64,000 bases of DNA from a virus (IMGVR_UViG_3300028829_003504:186001-250000); one strand, 5' to 3'; shown: positions 53,960 to 63,485, counted from the first letter of the stretch. Translations and numbers: made by a program. The notes: generated by a model not told the origin, from the sequence alone.

Positions 53960-56900
53960 ATGCTATACGAATTAGGTTATAGGTCAGGTGTGTCTCTCGG
54001 AGAAGAGGTAATTGGTCTTGAGTTCAAGGTAACTACTCAGTCACTTTCATCAGAAACTATGAGCGTAGACCTTGGTGGCCTGTCTGTCAATGGATCCAGA
54101 AAAGGGCCTAGCGCAGAAGTATATGCAGGTGATACGGTAAGCGTATACGTAAGCGCTTCTACTACTAAAGGGACCCCAGTCTTCGTTAACGTACTGCAAG
54201 ACGGAATATTAGCAGGGACTTTTGTTGTAATATCCGAAGCAGTTTCAGGGTCTATCTTCGATGAAGAATATTTAGATCTAGAGCCTTATGAAGTTTTACC
54301 TGATAGTAACTGGACGGCATCACCTTTAAGGGGGATTTCTGTCTACGATAAAGTAGACTTAACCTTAAAGACTACGGTACCTCTCTCAGACTCACCTATA
54401 TTAGATTTACCTGAATATAGAACACATATCCATGACTACCATAGAGATATGACGTATGTCTTGGACAGTACTGCCTATTTTAGGGATGAACCAATATTTA
54501 AGGGTATTATACCTACTGATTTATTAGGCCCAGTATCAGACTTTACCTTATTTGACACGGCTGGTGTACGCTATGGATTCGCAGTAGCCTACCGTAAAAG
54601 TAATAAGATAGTCATATTTGATGAATCTTATAATGTGAAATTGGAAATTGAATCTCAGGATCCTTTGAAAGTTTCAGGTACCGATGGTACTATTTTCATT
54701 TTAGAGAAAGGCGCTACCAGTTTAAGAAAGATTGAATTCGATGATGTTTTTGCCTATACAGAAACACCATTGGAGTACGGAATTGTCATTAAAGATTTCG
54801 TAGTGAACACCGAGACTATTAGTGCGGCCATTGTATCAGGTACTACAGTTGTCGATTTCGACGGTACTGTTTACTCAGGTATGTCACGTAACGCCTTCAA
54901 AGTTTACTATGAGCCTGTGTCGGACGTAATACTAGTTAACCATGGTCTTGAAGGTGGTCAGACTTATTTCAGAGGTGAGACAGGTCTTAGGACTAGAACT
55001 CTGAAAGAGACTAATATTAAATACCATACTTATACTGAGATTCGACGCGATGGAGGTACGGAGGTTATATACGTAGATGACGTAGGTCATAATCTGTATA
55101 CCCAGGACATAGTCGACCCCCCAGGATTGGTTAAACAGGCCGCTACTACGGAAGGACCTTCCTACGGTATAGCGATACTAGGCAATTTAGTATTCATACC
55201 TAACCTTTACGCAGACATTGATTTAAAGATTCTTGATTATGATACCGAGCCTGACTTATACAATTTAGGTGAAAGCCAGTTAGGTTATGTAGGTACTGTA
55301 GTAGACTCCATCCCTGTCACGTTAGAGGGCATTAATGTAGATACCCAAGTATTTTTACCTGAAATAACCACGCAAGAGACTGAACTACTTGTAAACGGAG
55401 TCCCCTCAGGTAAGAGCGCCACAGTTGTGGCAGGTGATACGCTGGCTATACGTACAACATCTATACGAGAAACAGGTCAGGATGATTTAATTCCTGTTGT
55501 GATAGGTCAAACGATATATAGCTACACACTACTACCTAACACACCTAACATACTGCCCAGATATACAGTGTTCTTACCTAAGGTAGTAGCAGCAAATACT
55601 GAGATTTGTTTGGATTCAAATACAGTATTCGGACTAGGTTTAGGTGTAACCCAGACGGTAACTACGGATAATGGTTTACTCATGGTGAACGGAGATGCGG
55701 ACTCTAAGGCCGCATCTGTGGATATCGAAGACGGAGATAGTCTGTCCTTATGTTTGACCTCAGGGCCGGATGCTTATGATGTAGTATCAGCCAACATTAC
55801 ATACGCGGATATATTCACGTCCCCTGTCTATATAACTACAGTTGATACTACAGTAGAGCCAAATCCTGTAGTAGCTGACTTGGACTTCCAAGACCCTGAC
55901 TCTTTAGATATAATGAATAGAGTCCTCAATGTTAAATTAGGGCAATCTGTTATAAGCTCACCTGCTATAGTGGAGCTTACTGACTTTGATGCAGAAGTCG
56001 ATGTAAAGATACCTGACATATATGATTCGTTCTTGGTAATTAACGGTATTCAGTTACCTGGCCATACAGCAAAAGTTAAACATGGTGATACTATATCCAT
56101 AGGATTAACCTCTACGTTTAACTACCTGACTGACCATTCCATTCCAATGGTTCTAGGTAATAGTACATTTTATTTTATCGCCCAGACAATACCAGATTAC
56201 GTACCTAATGGTTTTTACTTTGGTTTCAAGGAAAACCTGCACATAGCAGATAGAGTTTTATCTGATATAGTTACGGTAAGTGGTTTAATGGAGGGTACTT
56301 ATGTCCCTCTTGTAATACCTTACGGAACTGTACCTATTATAGACGGCGTTAGACTTGATATAGCTAACCACCTTCTAGACTATAGAGGTGTCCTTACAGA
56401 CGATTTCCATCATATAATTTCTAATGGATCTACCTTACAGCTTGAAGGATTCGCTAGACCTACTTACGGTGACCGTAATGTACTGGAAGTAACTATCGGC
56501 TATAGGACAGGCCTATGGGAATTATCTACTTTTGAAGTCGAAGAGTATGAAAGTAATATTCTGCCTGATGTAGTCTCAATAGACCGTCCTGATTATGCTA
56601 CTACTTTCATGAGAAAGCCTGTTTTAGTAGAAAGAACTCTAAATACGTCTATTGTAAGTGTTAGTACACGACCAGTTTTGACACCCCTAAGAGTGGCGTC
56701 TATACCCTCCAAGGGCGCCACTATTAAAGCCTCAAAAGCTATCTCAGTCGTCAACCCATCAGTAAGTACGTATGCTGATACTTCACCTATATCAGCCTTA
56801 GTAGGCTCAAGTTCCGTACTAGTAGACAGACAGGGATCTATACTAGGATCTCTTTCATCGAGCAAGGCATTATCTTCAATTGCTTACGGCAAGAATAAGT

Positions 56901-57928
56901 CAACTTCTCTAGTTTCAAATAACTTGAGAAGAGAGACTCATGGCAGTAACGATGTGATGTCTCTTTTTAGAGGCGCACATAGGGAGCTAGTGAATGGGTA
57001 CGAGGCATTTAAGTCAGAAGGGTCCGCGCCTAAGATAGGAACTAGGCACGACGGTGTGACTGTGTTTATCCATAACCCTGTAAGCTTTAGTGCGTCTGAT
57101 ATACGTGACCTACAGGCAGTTATATTTCCGGATAGTCCTGCGGCATTAATGCCGGCCATACCTTGGGCTAAAGACGAGCTTAGACAGCCTGTACTTGTCA
57201 GCTATAACTCGGATTCAACTATATATCCTAGAGCGGAAACTATTAAGTTTGAACGTTCTTTTGTTGTATATCAGGAGACACCTAATAACATTAAGGCTTA
57301 CAGACCTGAAGCCATAGCCTACGATAACAGCGGATATAAGCGTGCAGCTAGGCAGGATACTATAGTAAACGTACATCCTGAAATCAAGTGGGCTACTCCA
57401 TATAAATTTAATGCACCTGTTCCTCCTGCACTGGCAGAAAGAATTTTTAAAGTAATAGCCCCTAAAAAACCTGTCGCAGGACCTAGGTTATTTAAAGTAT
57501 TAAAAAATAGTACAGTAGTAGTTGGAGCTAGACCTTCGATCCAATCTTACAACGTACATCCTGTAGTAGTAACCAGGTCTCCTATAGTAGTACCTATACC
57601 AGTACCTGTTAAATGGACTAGGCCTGATACCATTGTGCCTGATTACTCAAGACTTACAATATCGCGCCCTGACACAGTAGTCATTACTAACCCTACGGTT
57701 TATATGTCTTCTAAGTCAGAGGTCTTCTTTGATAAATTTACTGACAGCTATTTGGACGGAACATTTGAGACTGCCGAAATTGCAGAACAGGCAGCGGAAG
57801 CGAAAGGCCTTGTCGATAACGACTATTCAATAGTTCCGTATGGCGGTAGATTTATTTGGATTAGAGTTTTGCCCTGTGAAAATATGTGTTATGATTGTCC
57901 TCCAGCAGGATATATACAAGGCGGTTAA
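53960..57928 (+). CDS. Large virion/tail protein with four beta repeats (1322 aa)
   Basis: The N-terminus and three later segments share the pattern L-x-V-N-G ... A-x-V-x-x-GD-x-x-S/A near residues 41-64, 477-500, 572-597 and 690-715, indicating four related small beta domains. Between the first and second, about 190-440, short repeating strands (SNKIVIFDESY, DGTIFILEKG, GGTEVIYVDDVGHNLY) suggest a beta-propeller. The C-terminus contains a Cys cluster, CENMCYDCPP (residues about 1306-1316), possibly metal-binding or disulphide-forming. Its location after the tail paralogues suggests a baseplate or fibre component; the family is unknown. Confidence 0.65.
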   Translation: MLYELGYRSGVSLGEEVIGLEFKVTTQSLSSETMSVDLGGLSVNGSRKGPSAEVYAGDTVSVYVSASTTKGTPVFVNVLQDGILAGTFVVISEAVSGSIFDEEYLDLEPYEVLPDSNWTASPLRGISVYDKVDLTLKTTVPLSDSPILDLPEYRTHIHDYHRDMTYVLDSTAYFRDEPIFKGIIPTDLLGPVSDFTLFDTAGVRYGFAVAYRKSNKIVIFDESYNVKLEIESQDPLKVSGTDGTIFILEKGATSLRKIEFDDVFAYTETPLEYGIVIKDFVVNTETISAAIVSGTTVVDFDGTVYSGMSRNAFKVYYEPVSDVILVNHGLEGGQTYFRGETGLRTRTLKETNIKYHTYTEIRRDGGTEVIYVDDVGHNLYTQDIVDPPGLVKQAATTEGPSYGIAILGNLVFIPNLYADIDLKILDYDTEPDLYNLGESQLGYVGTVVDSIPVTLEGINVDTQVFLPEITTQETELLVNGVPSGKSATVVAGDTLAIRTTSIRETGQDDLIPVVIGQTIYSYTLLPNTPNILPRYTVFLPKVVAANTEICLDSNTVFGLGLGVTQTVTTDNGLLMVNGDADSKAASVDIEDGDSLSLCLTSGPDAYDVVSANITYADIFTSPVYITTVDTTVEPNPVVADLDFQDPDSLDIMNRVLNVKLGQSVISSPAIVELTDFDAEVDVKIPDIYDSFLVINGIQLPGHTAKVKHGDTISIGLTSTFNYLTDHSIPMVLGNSTFYFIAQTIPDYVPNGFYFGFKENLHIADRVLSDIVTVSGLMEGTYVPLVIPYGTVPIIDGVRLDIANHLLDYRGVLTDDFHHIISNGSTLQLEGFARPTYGDRNVLEVTIGYRTGLWELSTFEVEEYESNILPDVVSIDRPDYATTFMRKPVLVERTLNTSIVSVSTRPVLTPLRVASIPSKGATIKASKAISVVNPSVSTYADTSPISALVGSSSVLVDRQGSILGSLSSSKALSSIAYGKNKSTSLVSNNLRRETHGSNDVMSLFRGAHRELVNGYEAFKSEGSAPKIGTRHDGVTVFIHNPVSFSASDIRDLQAVIFPDSPAALMPAIPWAKDELRQPVLVSYNSDSTIYPRAETIKFERSFVVYQETPNNIKAYRPEAIAYDNSGYKRAARQDTIVNVHPEIKWATPYKFNAPVPPALAERIFKVIAPKKPVAGPRLFKVLKNSTVVVGARPSIQSYNVHPVVVTRSPIVVPIPVPVKWTRPDTIVPDYSRLTISRPDTVVITNPTVYMSSKSEVFFDKFTDSYLDGTFETAEIAEQAAEAKGLVDNDYSIVPYGGRFIWIRVLPCENMCYDCPPAGYIQGG

Positions 57929-57965
57929 TCTAATTTATAGTTATATATAAAAAAGGAATATTTCT

Positions 57966-59783
57966 ATGTTAAGCGAATCCGCTAAGTTTGAAAACTTAGA
58001 CCAATTCAAATGGTACACCTATACAGGTCGTAATAAGAATCTGGTAGCAAGAAAGCATGAGAGACTATTAGTGAAAGGTGCCGTATACGGCATGAAAGCC
58101 ATTAGGGGTGATAAATTCTATATAGTCTTTCCTGAAGACTACCACATTGACTTTACGGTTACTAAGCGTGTAGGCCTTAATATATCTAAAAACTCTAAAC
58201 TTAAGCGTAAGCCACCTCCACTGACTAATAACAAGGGAGAGGGAGGTCGTGCTTCTCGCACACTAGGGCCTAAAGGCCTTGGTAGAGTCCAAAAGGCCCA
58301 AGAGAAGTCTAAGTGGGATGCTACTTACTTCAAGCCGCAAGCTCGGGTAGGGGATGAATTGAAGAACGGTATAAGTTTCGAGAATTACCAATGGCGTAAT
58401 TTTACGGACATAACTCCCATTAGGAAGCGTAATGGTACCAAGGTTGTTCACTCATTCCCAAAGAAGTCTATTGTAGGTGTCCGCTTCTTACGTGATAGTA
58501 AAGGAGCTAAACTAGTTACTACTGATGGTAAAGTACTTACTATAAGTAAAGAGCAGTTTGATATGGTACTTAACGCATCGAAAGTAATGCCTAAGAATAA
58601 ATGGCCTGAAGGGACCATCTCTGTTGAAGAAATGGCTGAGAACCTTCAGTACGAAAAAGAATCGGACAAGGCCCGACGCATTTCTGATAGAAACCTAGCC
58701 AGAGCCGATAACGAAGCAGCTAGGCGTGAAAAGAAGAATCAGGAGCGTAAGAAGAGACGGGAGGATCAAGAAGCCATTAGGTCCGAACGCGAGAGATTGA
58801 AGCGAAGACTTGAGGGCCGTAAGAAAGAAGTCAATCTTACTATGAAACCTAAGACCAGTAAAGAGCTTGCGGATATATTAGTGCAGGGTAAAAAGCCTAA
58901 AGAGGACGAGGGCGTATTATCTGATATGGATCTGCAAGAGAATCTAGACGCCCTTAAGCAGATGGACTTGGATTCAGATGATACTCAGGACTACGATGAC
59001 GAAGAGTCTGGAGGGGAAGGTGGTACTTCTAATGACTTCGATGATAGTGACCTGTCGGACGCAGATATGCCTGACCCTGAAAACCGTGACTTCGATGATA
59101 ACGAATCCGATAAACTTATGGACGACCTTGACGAATTAATCGAGCAGCGACACGAGCAGGCATTTAGTTTAGGTGACCTTGACGGCGAAGACGAAGAGGA
59201 AGACCTTGACGAAGAGGAAGACCTTGACGAAGAGGAAGACCCGGACGAAGAGGAAGACCCGGACGACCTTGACGAAGAGGAAGACCCGGACGACCTTGAC
59301 GAAGAGGAAGACCCGGACGACCTTGACGAAGAGGAAGACCTTGACGAAGAGGAAGACCCGGACGACCTTGACGAAGAGGAAGACCCGGACGAAGAGGAAG
59401 ACCCGGACGTCGCTATTGCTGAGGAGGAGCTAGGAGAAGAAGGAGAAGAGGAAGACCTGGACGAAGAAGGTGACTCTAATCCTAAAGACTATGTATCAGA
59501 AGAAGGTGACGTGGTTTTATTCCTAAGTGATGATAGCGATAAACGTGAGTACGTACTACTTGACATATTCCCACTACCTGCAAACAATAACATCACTGTG
59601 TATAAGGTGTACGATGTAACCAACAAGCCTGACGTGTTCAATACTGTCCGTGTAGCAAAAGGCTCTCGTAATAAGTTTGAGAATATGGTTAAGTTCCTGC
59701 GCAAAATGAATCCAAAAGAATATAGTGGCTACTATACCTCAGCCGAACTTATGGATAGGTCTAAGAGTCCTATTAACAGCTAA
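57966..59783 (+). CDS. Protein with coiled-coil and Asp/Glu repeat region (605 aa)
   Basis: AAGGAATA precedes the ATG. The first 100 residues have a small beta module (ERLLVKGAVYGMKAIRGDKFYIVF), 220-300 are a basic charged helix, and about 310-510 is acidic, ending in a DEEED(L/P)D-type tandem repeat. The last 100 residues return to beta-rich sequence (VVLFLSDDSDKREYVLLDI). Highly acidic phage proteins can mimic DNA; scaffolding or tail assembly is also possible. No family recognised. Confidence 0.65.
   Translation: MLSESAKFENLDQFKWYTYTGRNKNLVARKHERLLVKGAVYGMKAIRGDKFYIVFPEDYHIDFTVTKRVGLNISKNSKLKRKPPPLTNNKGEGGRASRTLGPKGLGRVQKAQEKSKWDATYFKPQARVGDELKNGISFENYQWRNFTDITPIRKRNGTKVVHSFPKKSIVGVRFLRDSKGAKLVTTDGKVLTISKEQFDMVLNASKVMPKNKWPEGTISVEEMAENLQYEKESDKARRISDRNLARADNEAARREKKNQERKKRREDQEAIRSERERLKRRLEGRKKEVNLTMKPKTSKELADILVQGKKPKEDEGVLSDMDLQENLDALKQMDLDSDDTQDYDDEESGGEGGTSNDFDDSDLSDADMPDPENRDFDDNESDKLMDDLDELIEQRHEQAFSLGDLDGEDEEEDLDEEEDLDEEEDPDEEEDPDDLDEEEDPDDLDEEEDPDDLDEEEDLDEEEDPDDLDEEEDPDEEEDPDVAIAEEELGEEGEEEDLDEEGDSNPKDYVSEEGDVVLFLSDDSDKREYVLLDIFPLPANNNITVYKVYDVTNKPDVFNTVRVAKGSRNKFENMVKFLRKMNPKEYSGYYTSAELMDRSKSPINS
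59190..59409 (+). repeat. Acidic low-complexity tandem repeat
   Basis: About 220 bp of repeated gacgaagaggaagac units, with ccttgac and ccggac variants in between, encode runs of DEEEDLD/DEEEDPDD. The array is nearly identical from copy to copy and would readily slip. Confidence 0.95.
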
Positions 59784-59784
59784 A

Positions 59785-59820
59785 CTGTAAGGATTCCTTA
59801 TACTGTAAATCACGTATTAT
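59785..59820 (+). promoter_or_regulatory. Candidate regulatory site before the ligase: CTGTAA twice and a palindrome
   Basis: CTGTAAGG starts at 59785 and CTGTAAATCACGTATTAT at 59803 (38 nt before the ligase ATG). Between them, TAAGGATTCCTTA (59788-59800) is a perfect inverted repeat around one base. The second copy is the candidate promoter; the palindrome could be an operator or hairpin. Confidence 0.4.
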
Positions 59821-59840
59821 GCGAATTACGGAAGTATACT

Positions 59841-61802
59841 ATGACACAAAGGTTAAGTAAAAGACAATTGATTGCAGACCCAGTAGGGTACGCACAATCA
59901 CTAGAAAAGCCATTACTAGAAAGTCTGTTGGATAGATTGGACAAAGCTTTCCACAATGATATGGACCCCTTAATTTCCGACTATAGCTACGAAGAGATTA
60001 TGGACTGGTATAGAGATAAGTGGCCTAAAGCTAAAAGGTTAAAGCAGACAGGTATTAGGCTTGGTAATAAGCAAGAGGAGGTAAAGCTTCCTAACTTCAT
60101 GCCTAGTTTATTGAAGGTTAAACCTGATACAAAAGAGTTTTCGTCCTACGTAGATAACTATATAGGTCCGTACGTACTAACTGACAAACTCGACGGCATT
60201 AGTCTTCAAATTATATACGAAGGCGGACGCCCTACTAAAGTTTATACGCGCGGTAACGGACTTATGGGTAAAGACGTTTCTCGTCACATACCGAACTTTA
60301 AGATACCTAAACGTATTAGCACTAAATCACGTATTGCCGTTAGAGCCGAAGCTATTCTTAATGAAAGTACGTTCCAGCGTAAGTTCAGTAAAGACAGTGG
60401 CGGTAAGTATACCGCAGCACGTAATACAGCGGGTGGGTTTATTAATAACACCAAAGGCGATAGCACTGGTCTAAAGTCAGTTGATGTTATTGTCTATGAA
60501 ATGCTCGAAGGGCCGAACGCCAATAAGAAGCTTAGCACGCAGTTGAAGTATATGGAGAAACTTGGATTCAAAGTAGTCCATCATCGGACAGTTAAATCAA
60601 TTGATAGCGCCAAGCTCAGTAAGTACTACGCAGATCGCGTTAAGAACAGCAAGTACGAAATTGACGGTATAGTTGTAGCCAATAATGCGCCCTATGTGAG
60701 ACGTTCCTCGTTACCTAAACACGCTAAAGCCTTTAAAGAAAACTCACGTTCTGATATGAAAGACGTTAAGGTACTTAAAGTATCTTGGGAGTTATCTAAA
60801 GGCGGTAAGATTATCCCACGTATATGGTATGCTAAGACCACATTAGGAGGTGTCAGTAATGATAAAGCTACAGGACATAATGCGTTCTTCGTTATTAATG
60901 GCTTTAGGCAAAAAGAGATTAAAGATAACAAGCCAGTTATGCCGCTCGGACCTGGCGCTGTTGTCCGAATCGTCCGTAGTGGTAAAGTTATACCACATAT
61001 TGTTGAAGTCGTTAAAGCTGCTCGTGGCCGCAAGCCTCAAATGCCTGATGTACCTTATGTTCTTCGTGGTGCTGATGCTTATTACTCTGGTGAGCGTCAC
61101 GGTGATACTTATGCAAAGCAGATTACACACTTTTTCGTTACGATAGGTGTTGACGGATTGAAGCTTACTTCGGTTAAGAAGCTAATAGACGCAGGTCTAG
61201 ATTCAGTTAAGAAAATAATTGAAGCCACCGAAGAAGATTATGCCTCTATTGATGGTATCGGTGAAGTTAAAGCTAAACAGTGGTCCCGTCAGATTAAGAT
61301 TAAACTTAAACAGACGGATGCAGCCACATTGGCGGATGCCTCTGCAATTTTCATAGGCTTTAGTAAAAGTAGGCTAGATACTCTGTTTAGTATATTCCCT
61401 AGTACTTTAGCTATGAGCAAGTGGACTAAATCTAAGGTTCTAGCTAGGATACACGGTTCAACTACAGGCTTTAAGAAACTTGCCGATAACTTCGTTGATA
61501 TGCTACCTAAGTTTATAGACTTTGTAGAAGATAACGAGTTGATTTTACGTAAACCTAAGAAAGCACCTAAGCCTAAAGGTAATAAGTTCAGTACTTATAA
61601 GATTACGTTCACTGGTGTTAGAGATAAAGACCTGCAGCATTATATTGAGGAGCAGGGAGGTATTGTTCAGAACATGAAGTCCGATACTAACATGCTGCTT
61701 ATTAAAGATGATTCATATACTTCAAGTAAGATAGATAAAGCCAATGCTAAAGGTATACCTGTTCTTACCTTGATTCAGTTCAAAAAGAAATTTAAAATGT
61801 AA
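59841..61802 (+). CDS. ligA: NAD-dependent DNA ligase (LigA-like)
   Basis: The 653 residues show an N-terminal Ia-like segment (DPLISDYSYEEIMDWYR), nucleotidyltransferase motif I K116-L-D-G, RGNGLMGKDVSRHI, RAEAIL, the OB domain (about 315-400), a helix-hairpin-helix (DGIGEVKAKQW near 473) and a C-terminal BRCT domain (about 580-653). NAD-dependent ligases join nicks during replication. The zinc-finger region lacks its four cysteines (VLRGADAYYSGERHGD), a difference from bacterial LigA. The CTGTAAA element upstream probably drives it. Confidence 0.93.
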   Translation: MTQRLSKRQLIADPVGYAQSLEKPLLESLLDRLDKAFHNDMDPLISDYSYEEIMDWYRDKWPKAKRLKQTGIRLGNKQEEVKLPNFMPSLLKVKPDTKEFSSYVDNYIGPYVLTDKLDGISLQIIYEGGRPTKVYTRGNGLMGKDVSRHIPNFKIPKRISTKSRIAVRAEAILNESTFQRKFSKDSGGKYTAARNTAGGFINNTKGDSTGLKSVDVIVYEMLEGPNANKKLSTQLKYMEKLGFKVVHHRTVKSIDSAKLSKYYADRVKNSKYEIDGIVVANNAPYVRRSSLPKHAKAFKENSRSDMKDVKVLKVSWELSKGGKIIPRIWYAKTTLGGVSNDKATGHNAFFVINGFRQKEIKDNKPVMPLGPGAVVRIVRSGKVIPHIVEVVKAARGRKPQMPDVPYVLRGADAYYSGERHGDTYAKQITHFFVTIGVDGLKLTSVKKLIDAGLDSVKKIIEATEEDYASIDGIGEVKAKQWSRQIKIKLKQTDAATLADASAIFIGFSKSRLDTLFSIFPSTLAMSKWTKSKVLARIHGSTTGFKKLADNFVDMLPKFIDFVEDNELILRKPKKAPKPKGNKFSTYKITFTGVRDKDLQHYIEEQGGIVQNMKSDTNMLLIKDDSYTSSKIDKANAKGIPVLTLIQFKKKFKM

Positions 61803-61811
61803 GGTACACTA

Positions 61812-62258
61812 ATGGACATATTTGTTTCAAATAACCAAACACTAGACAGCGCCTTCGAGTCCCATTTAATAAAGGATGCGGAGCGTATGAGCAGGAACAA
61901 AAGGAGTCGTGAGACTTTAATTTATCTTAATCCAAAGGACTTTCTAAAACTAGCGGAAGGAGTAAGGCACTATGACGAAGCTAAGCACGATACGGTAAAA
62001 GGGGTCTTATCTAGAGGTGAGAGCTTCGACGCACTTCCCTACCTAAAGACTAAATTAATCAATGGCCGTGAGTTTAAGGTGACAGGTCATGAGGGTCGTC
62101 ATCGTAGTATTTACTTACATCAAAAGTTCCCTAATAAACTAATACCGATTAGACTTATAGATTCATCAATGCGTTGGGGTGAAGACGGTCTAAGTAATTC
62201 TGAGATTACTCTAGAAGCCGAATCTTCTAGACTCAGAATTAACGTAATAGTTCCTTAA
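61812..62258 (+). CDS. ParB/sulfiredoxin-like domain protein
   Basis: The 148-residue product carries GHEGRHRSIYL near residue 96, the motif of the ParB/Srx fold, preceded by LPYLKTKLINGREFKV and followed by LIPIRLID. The ParB fold in small phage proteins has DNA-binding, nuclease or ADP-ribosylation-type roles. It begins 10 nt after the ligase. No helix-turn-helix is present, so partitioning is unlikely. Confidence 0.6.
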   Translation: MDIFVSNNQTLDSAFESHLIKDAERMSRNKRSRETLIYLNPKDFLKLAEGVRHYDEAKHDTVKGVLSRGESFDALPYLKTKLINGREFKVTGHEGRHRSIYLHQKFPNKLIPIRLIDSSMRWGEDGLSNSEITLEAESSRLRINVIVP

Positions 62259-62273
62259 GGCAGAGGATTTAAC

Positions 62274-63434
62274 TTGATACTTATGAATGGGATACTCCTA
62301 GGGACTTTAATCGCACTGCATGGAATTCTAGCAGTAGGACTAGGTGTATTGTTAAATGGCGATTTAATAAAAGCAAAATCATTAAGGCAGTTTCAGTTAT
62401 ACTTCGTATCTGTAGCCTTAACTTGGACAGTTCTTTATTTAAAAGGTCCAATCGTACAAGAAGGATGGATAGGTACACTAGGGTATTTACCTTTCTTTCT
62501 GAGTTATATACTTCTATTAGCGGCAGTATGTTTACATGCAGGACATAAAGCACCTGTTAGACGGAGTCTTATAGCATCTGCGTTAATTGCCTTCTATCTA
62601 GCCTTACTATACTGCTCACGAAGTTCAGTAATACATATTACGGATATGTATCAAGTATTAGCTTTAGGTTATTGTTGGAATCTATGTAGATTGAGGTATG
62701 AAAGGACGCATAACATCGGAGACCATTACCTATCTAACTTTATGTTACTTGGCATCATTACTTTAAGTGCCCGAACTCTGTATGTTTATGTTAACGGGAA
62801 CCTCGGATCGGGTTTTGTATACACAGCCGTAGCATTTACATTAGTTAACGTAGGTATATGCTTATCTATAATGGCTAGTTACTTCCTAGAAGTAAAAGTG
62901 GCTCTTGAGAAACAGGCAAATACGGATAGTCTCACAGGAGTGTATAATCGACGGTACTTTACGTCTAGCTTGGAGCAAACACACGCGTCCTGTAAGAGAC
63001 GCAATTCCACATACTCTATTATTATTTGTGATATTGATTTATTTAAGAATGTTAATGATACTTATGGTCATATTTGTGGAGACTTAGCTTTAATTAAAGT
63101 CGCTCGATGCTTAGACAAAATTAAAAGATGCGAGGATACCCTATCTAGGTATGGAGGAGAGGAGTTTGTATTTCTGCTTCCTGATACAAAGCTTGAAGAG
63201 GCTACTAAGTTGGCTGAACGCTTCCGTCGCAAAGTAGCGGATCTGACAATCGACCTGGGTCAGAAGTCCCTATCATTGACCATGAGCTTTGGAGTAGCCG
63301 GAGTGTACGGTATGTCGGATCCCTCTGATGTAGTCGGAGACGCGGACATAGCCCTTCTGTATGCTAAAGGTGACGGAAGGAATGGAGTCTATTACTCGGA
63401 TCGTGGAGTGCTTCATTCAGGAAAGACCCTATAA
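62274..63434 (+). CDS. Membrane diguanylate cyclase (GGDEF)
   Basis: About seven hydrophobic helices span residues 1-205. A full GGDEF domain follows: TDSLTGVYNRR, CDIDLFKNVNDTYGH, the active-site motif GGEEF at 294-298, and ADIALLYAKGDGRNGV. The RxxD product-inhibition site (R285-x2-D288) sits five residues before GGEEF, its canonical spacing. No EAL or HD-GYP domain is present. It should make c-di-GMP from GTP at the host membrane, steering motility, biofilm or phage resistance. I use the TTG at 62274 (AGAGGA 6 nt upstream); ATG 62283 is the alternative. Confidence 0.9.
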   Translation: MILMNGILLGTLIALHGILAVGLGVLLNGDLIKAKSLRQFQLYFVSVALTWTVLYLKGPIVQEGWIGTLGYLPFFLSYILLLAAVCLHAGHKAPVRRSLIASALIAFYLALLYCSRSSVIHITDMYQVLALGYCWNLCRLRYERTHNIGDHYLSNFMLLGIITLSARTLYVYVNGNLGSGFVYTAVAFTLVNVGICLSIMASYFLEVKVALEKQANTDSLTGVYNRRYFTSSLEQTHASCKRRNSTYSIIICDIDLFKNVNDTYGHICGDLALIKVARCLDKIKRCEDTLSRYGGEEFVFLLPDTKLEEATKLAERFRRKVADLTIDLGQKSLSLTMSFGVAGVYGMSDPSDVVGDADIALLYAKGDGRNGVYYSDRGVLHSGKTL

Positions 63435-63459
63435 GCACCTTGTTCTAGGAACATAATAA

Positions 63460-63485
63460 ACCTTGCTGTGTTCACATGGCGAGGT
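63460..63485 (+). terminator. Strong hairpin after the diguanylate cyclase gene
   Basis: ACCTTGCTGTG (63460-63470) pairs with CACATGGCGAGGT minus its first two bases (63475-63485), 11 pairs with three G-U, around a TTCA loop. Only a short T-rich stretch follows (CTTTGG), so termination is plausible but not certain. The rest of the gap to 63543 shows no further element. Confidence 0.5.

Noticed and set aside
59173-59433. Overlapping Lys/Arg/Thr-rich frame in the acidic repeat
   Set aside because: It is the alternate-frame reading of the DEEED-encoding array with no ribosome-binding site.
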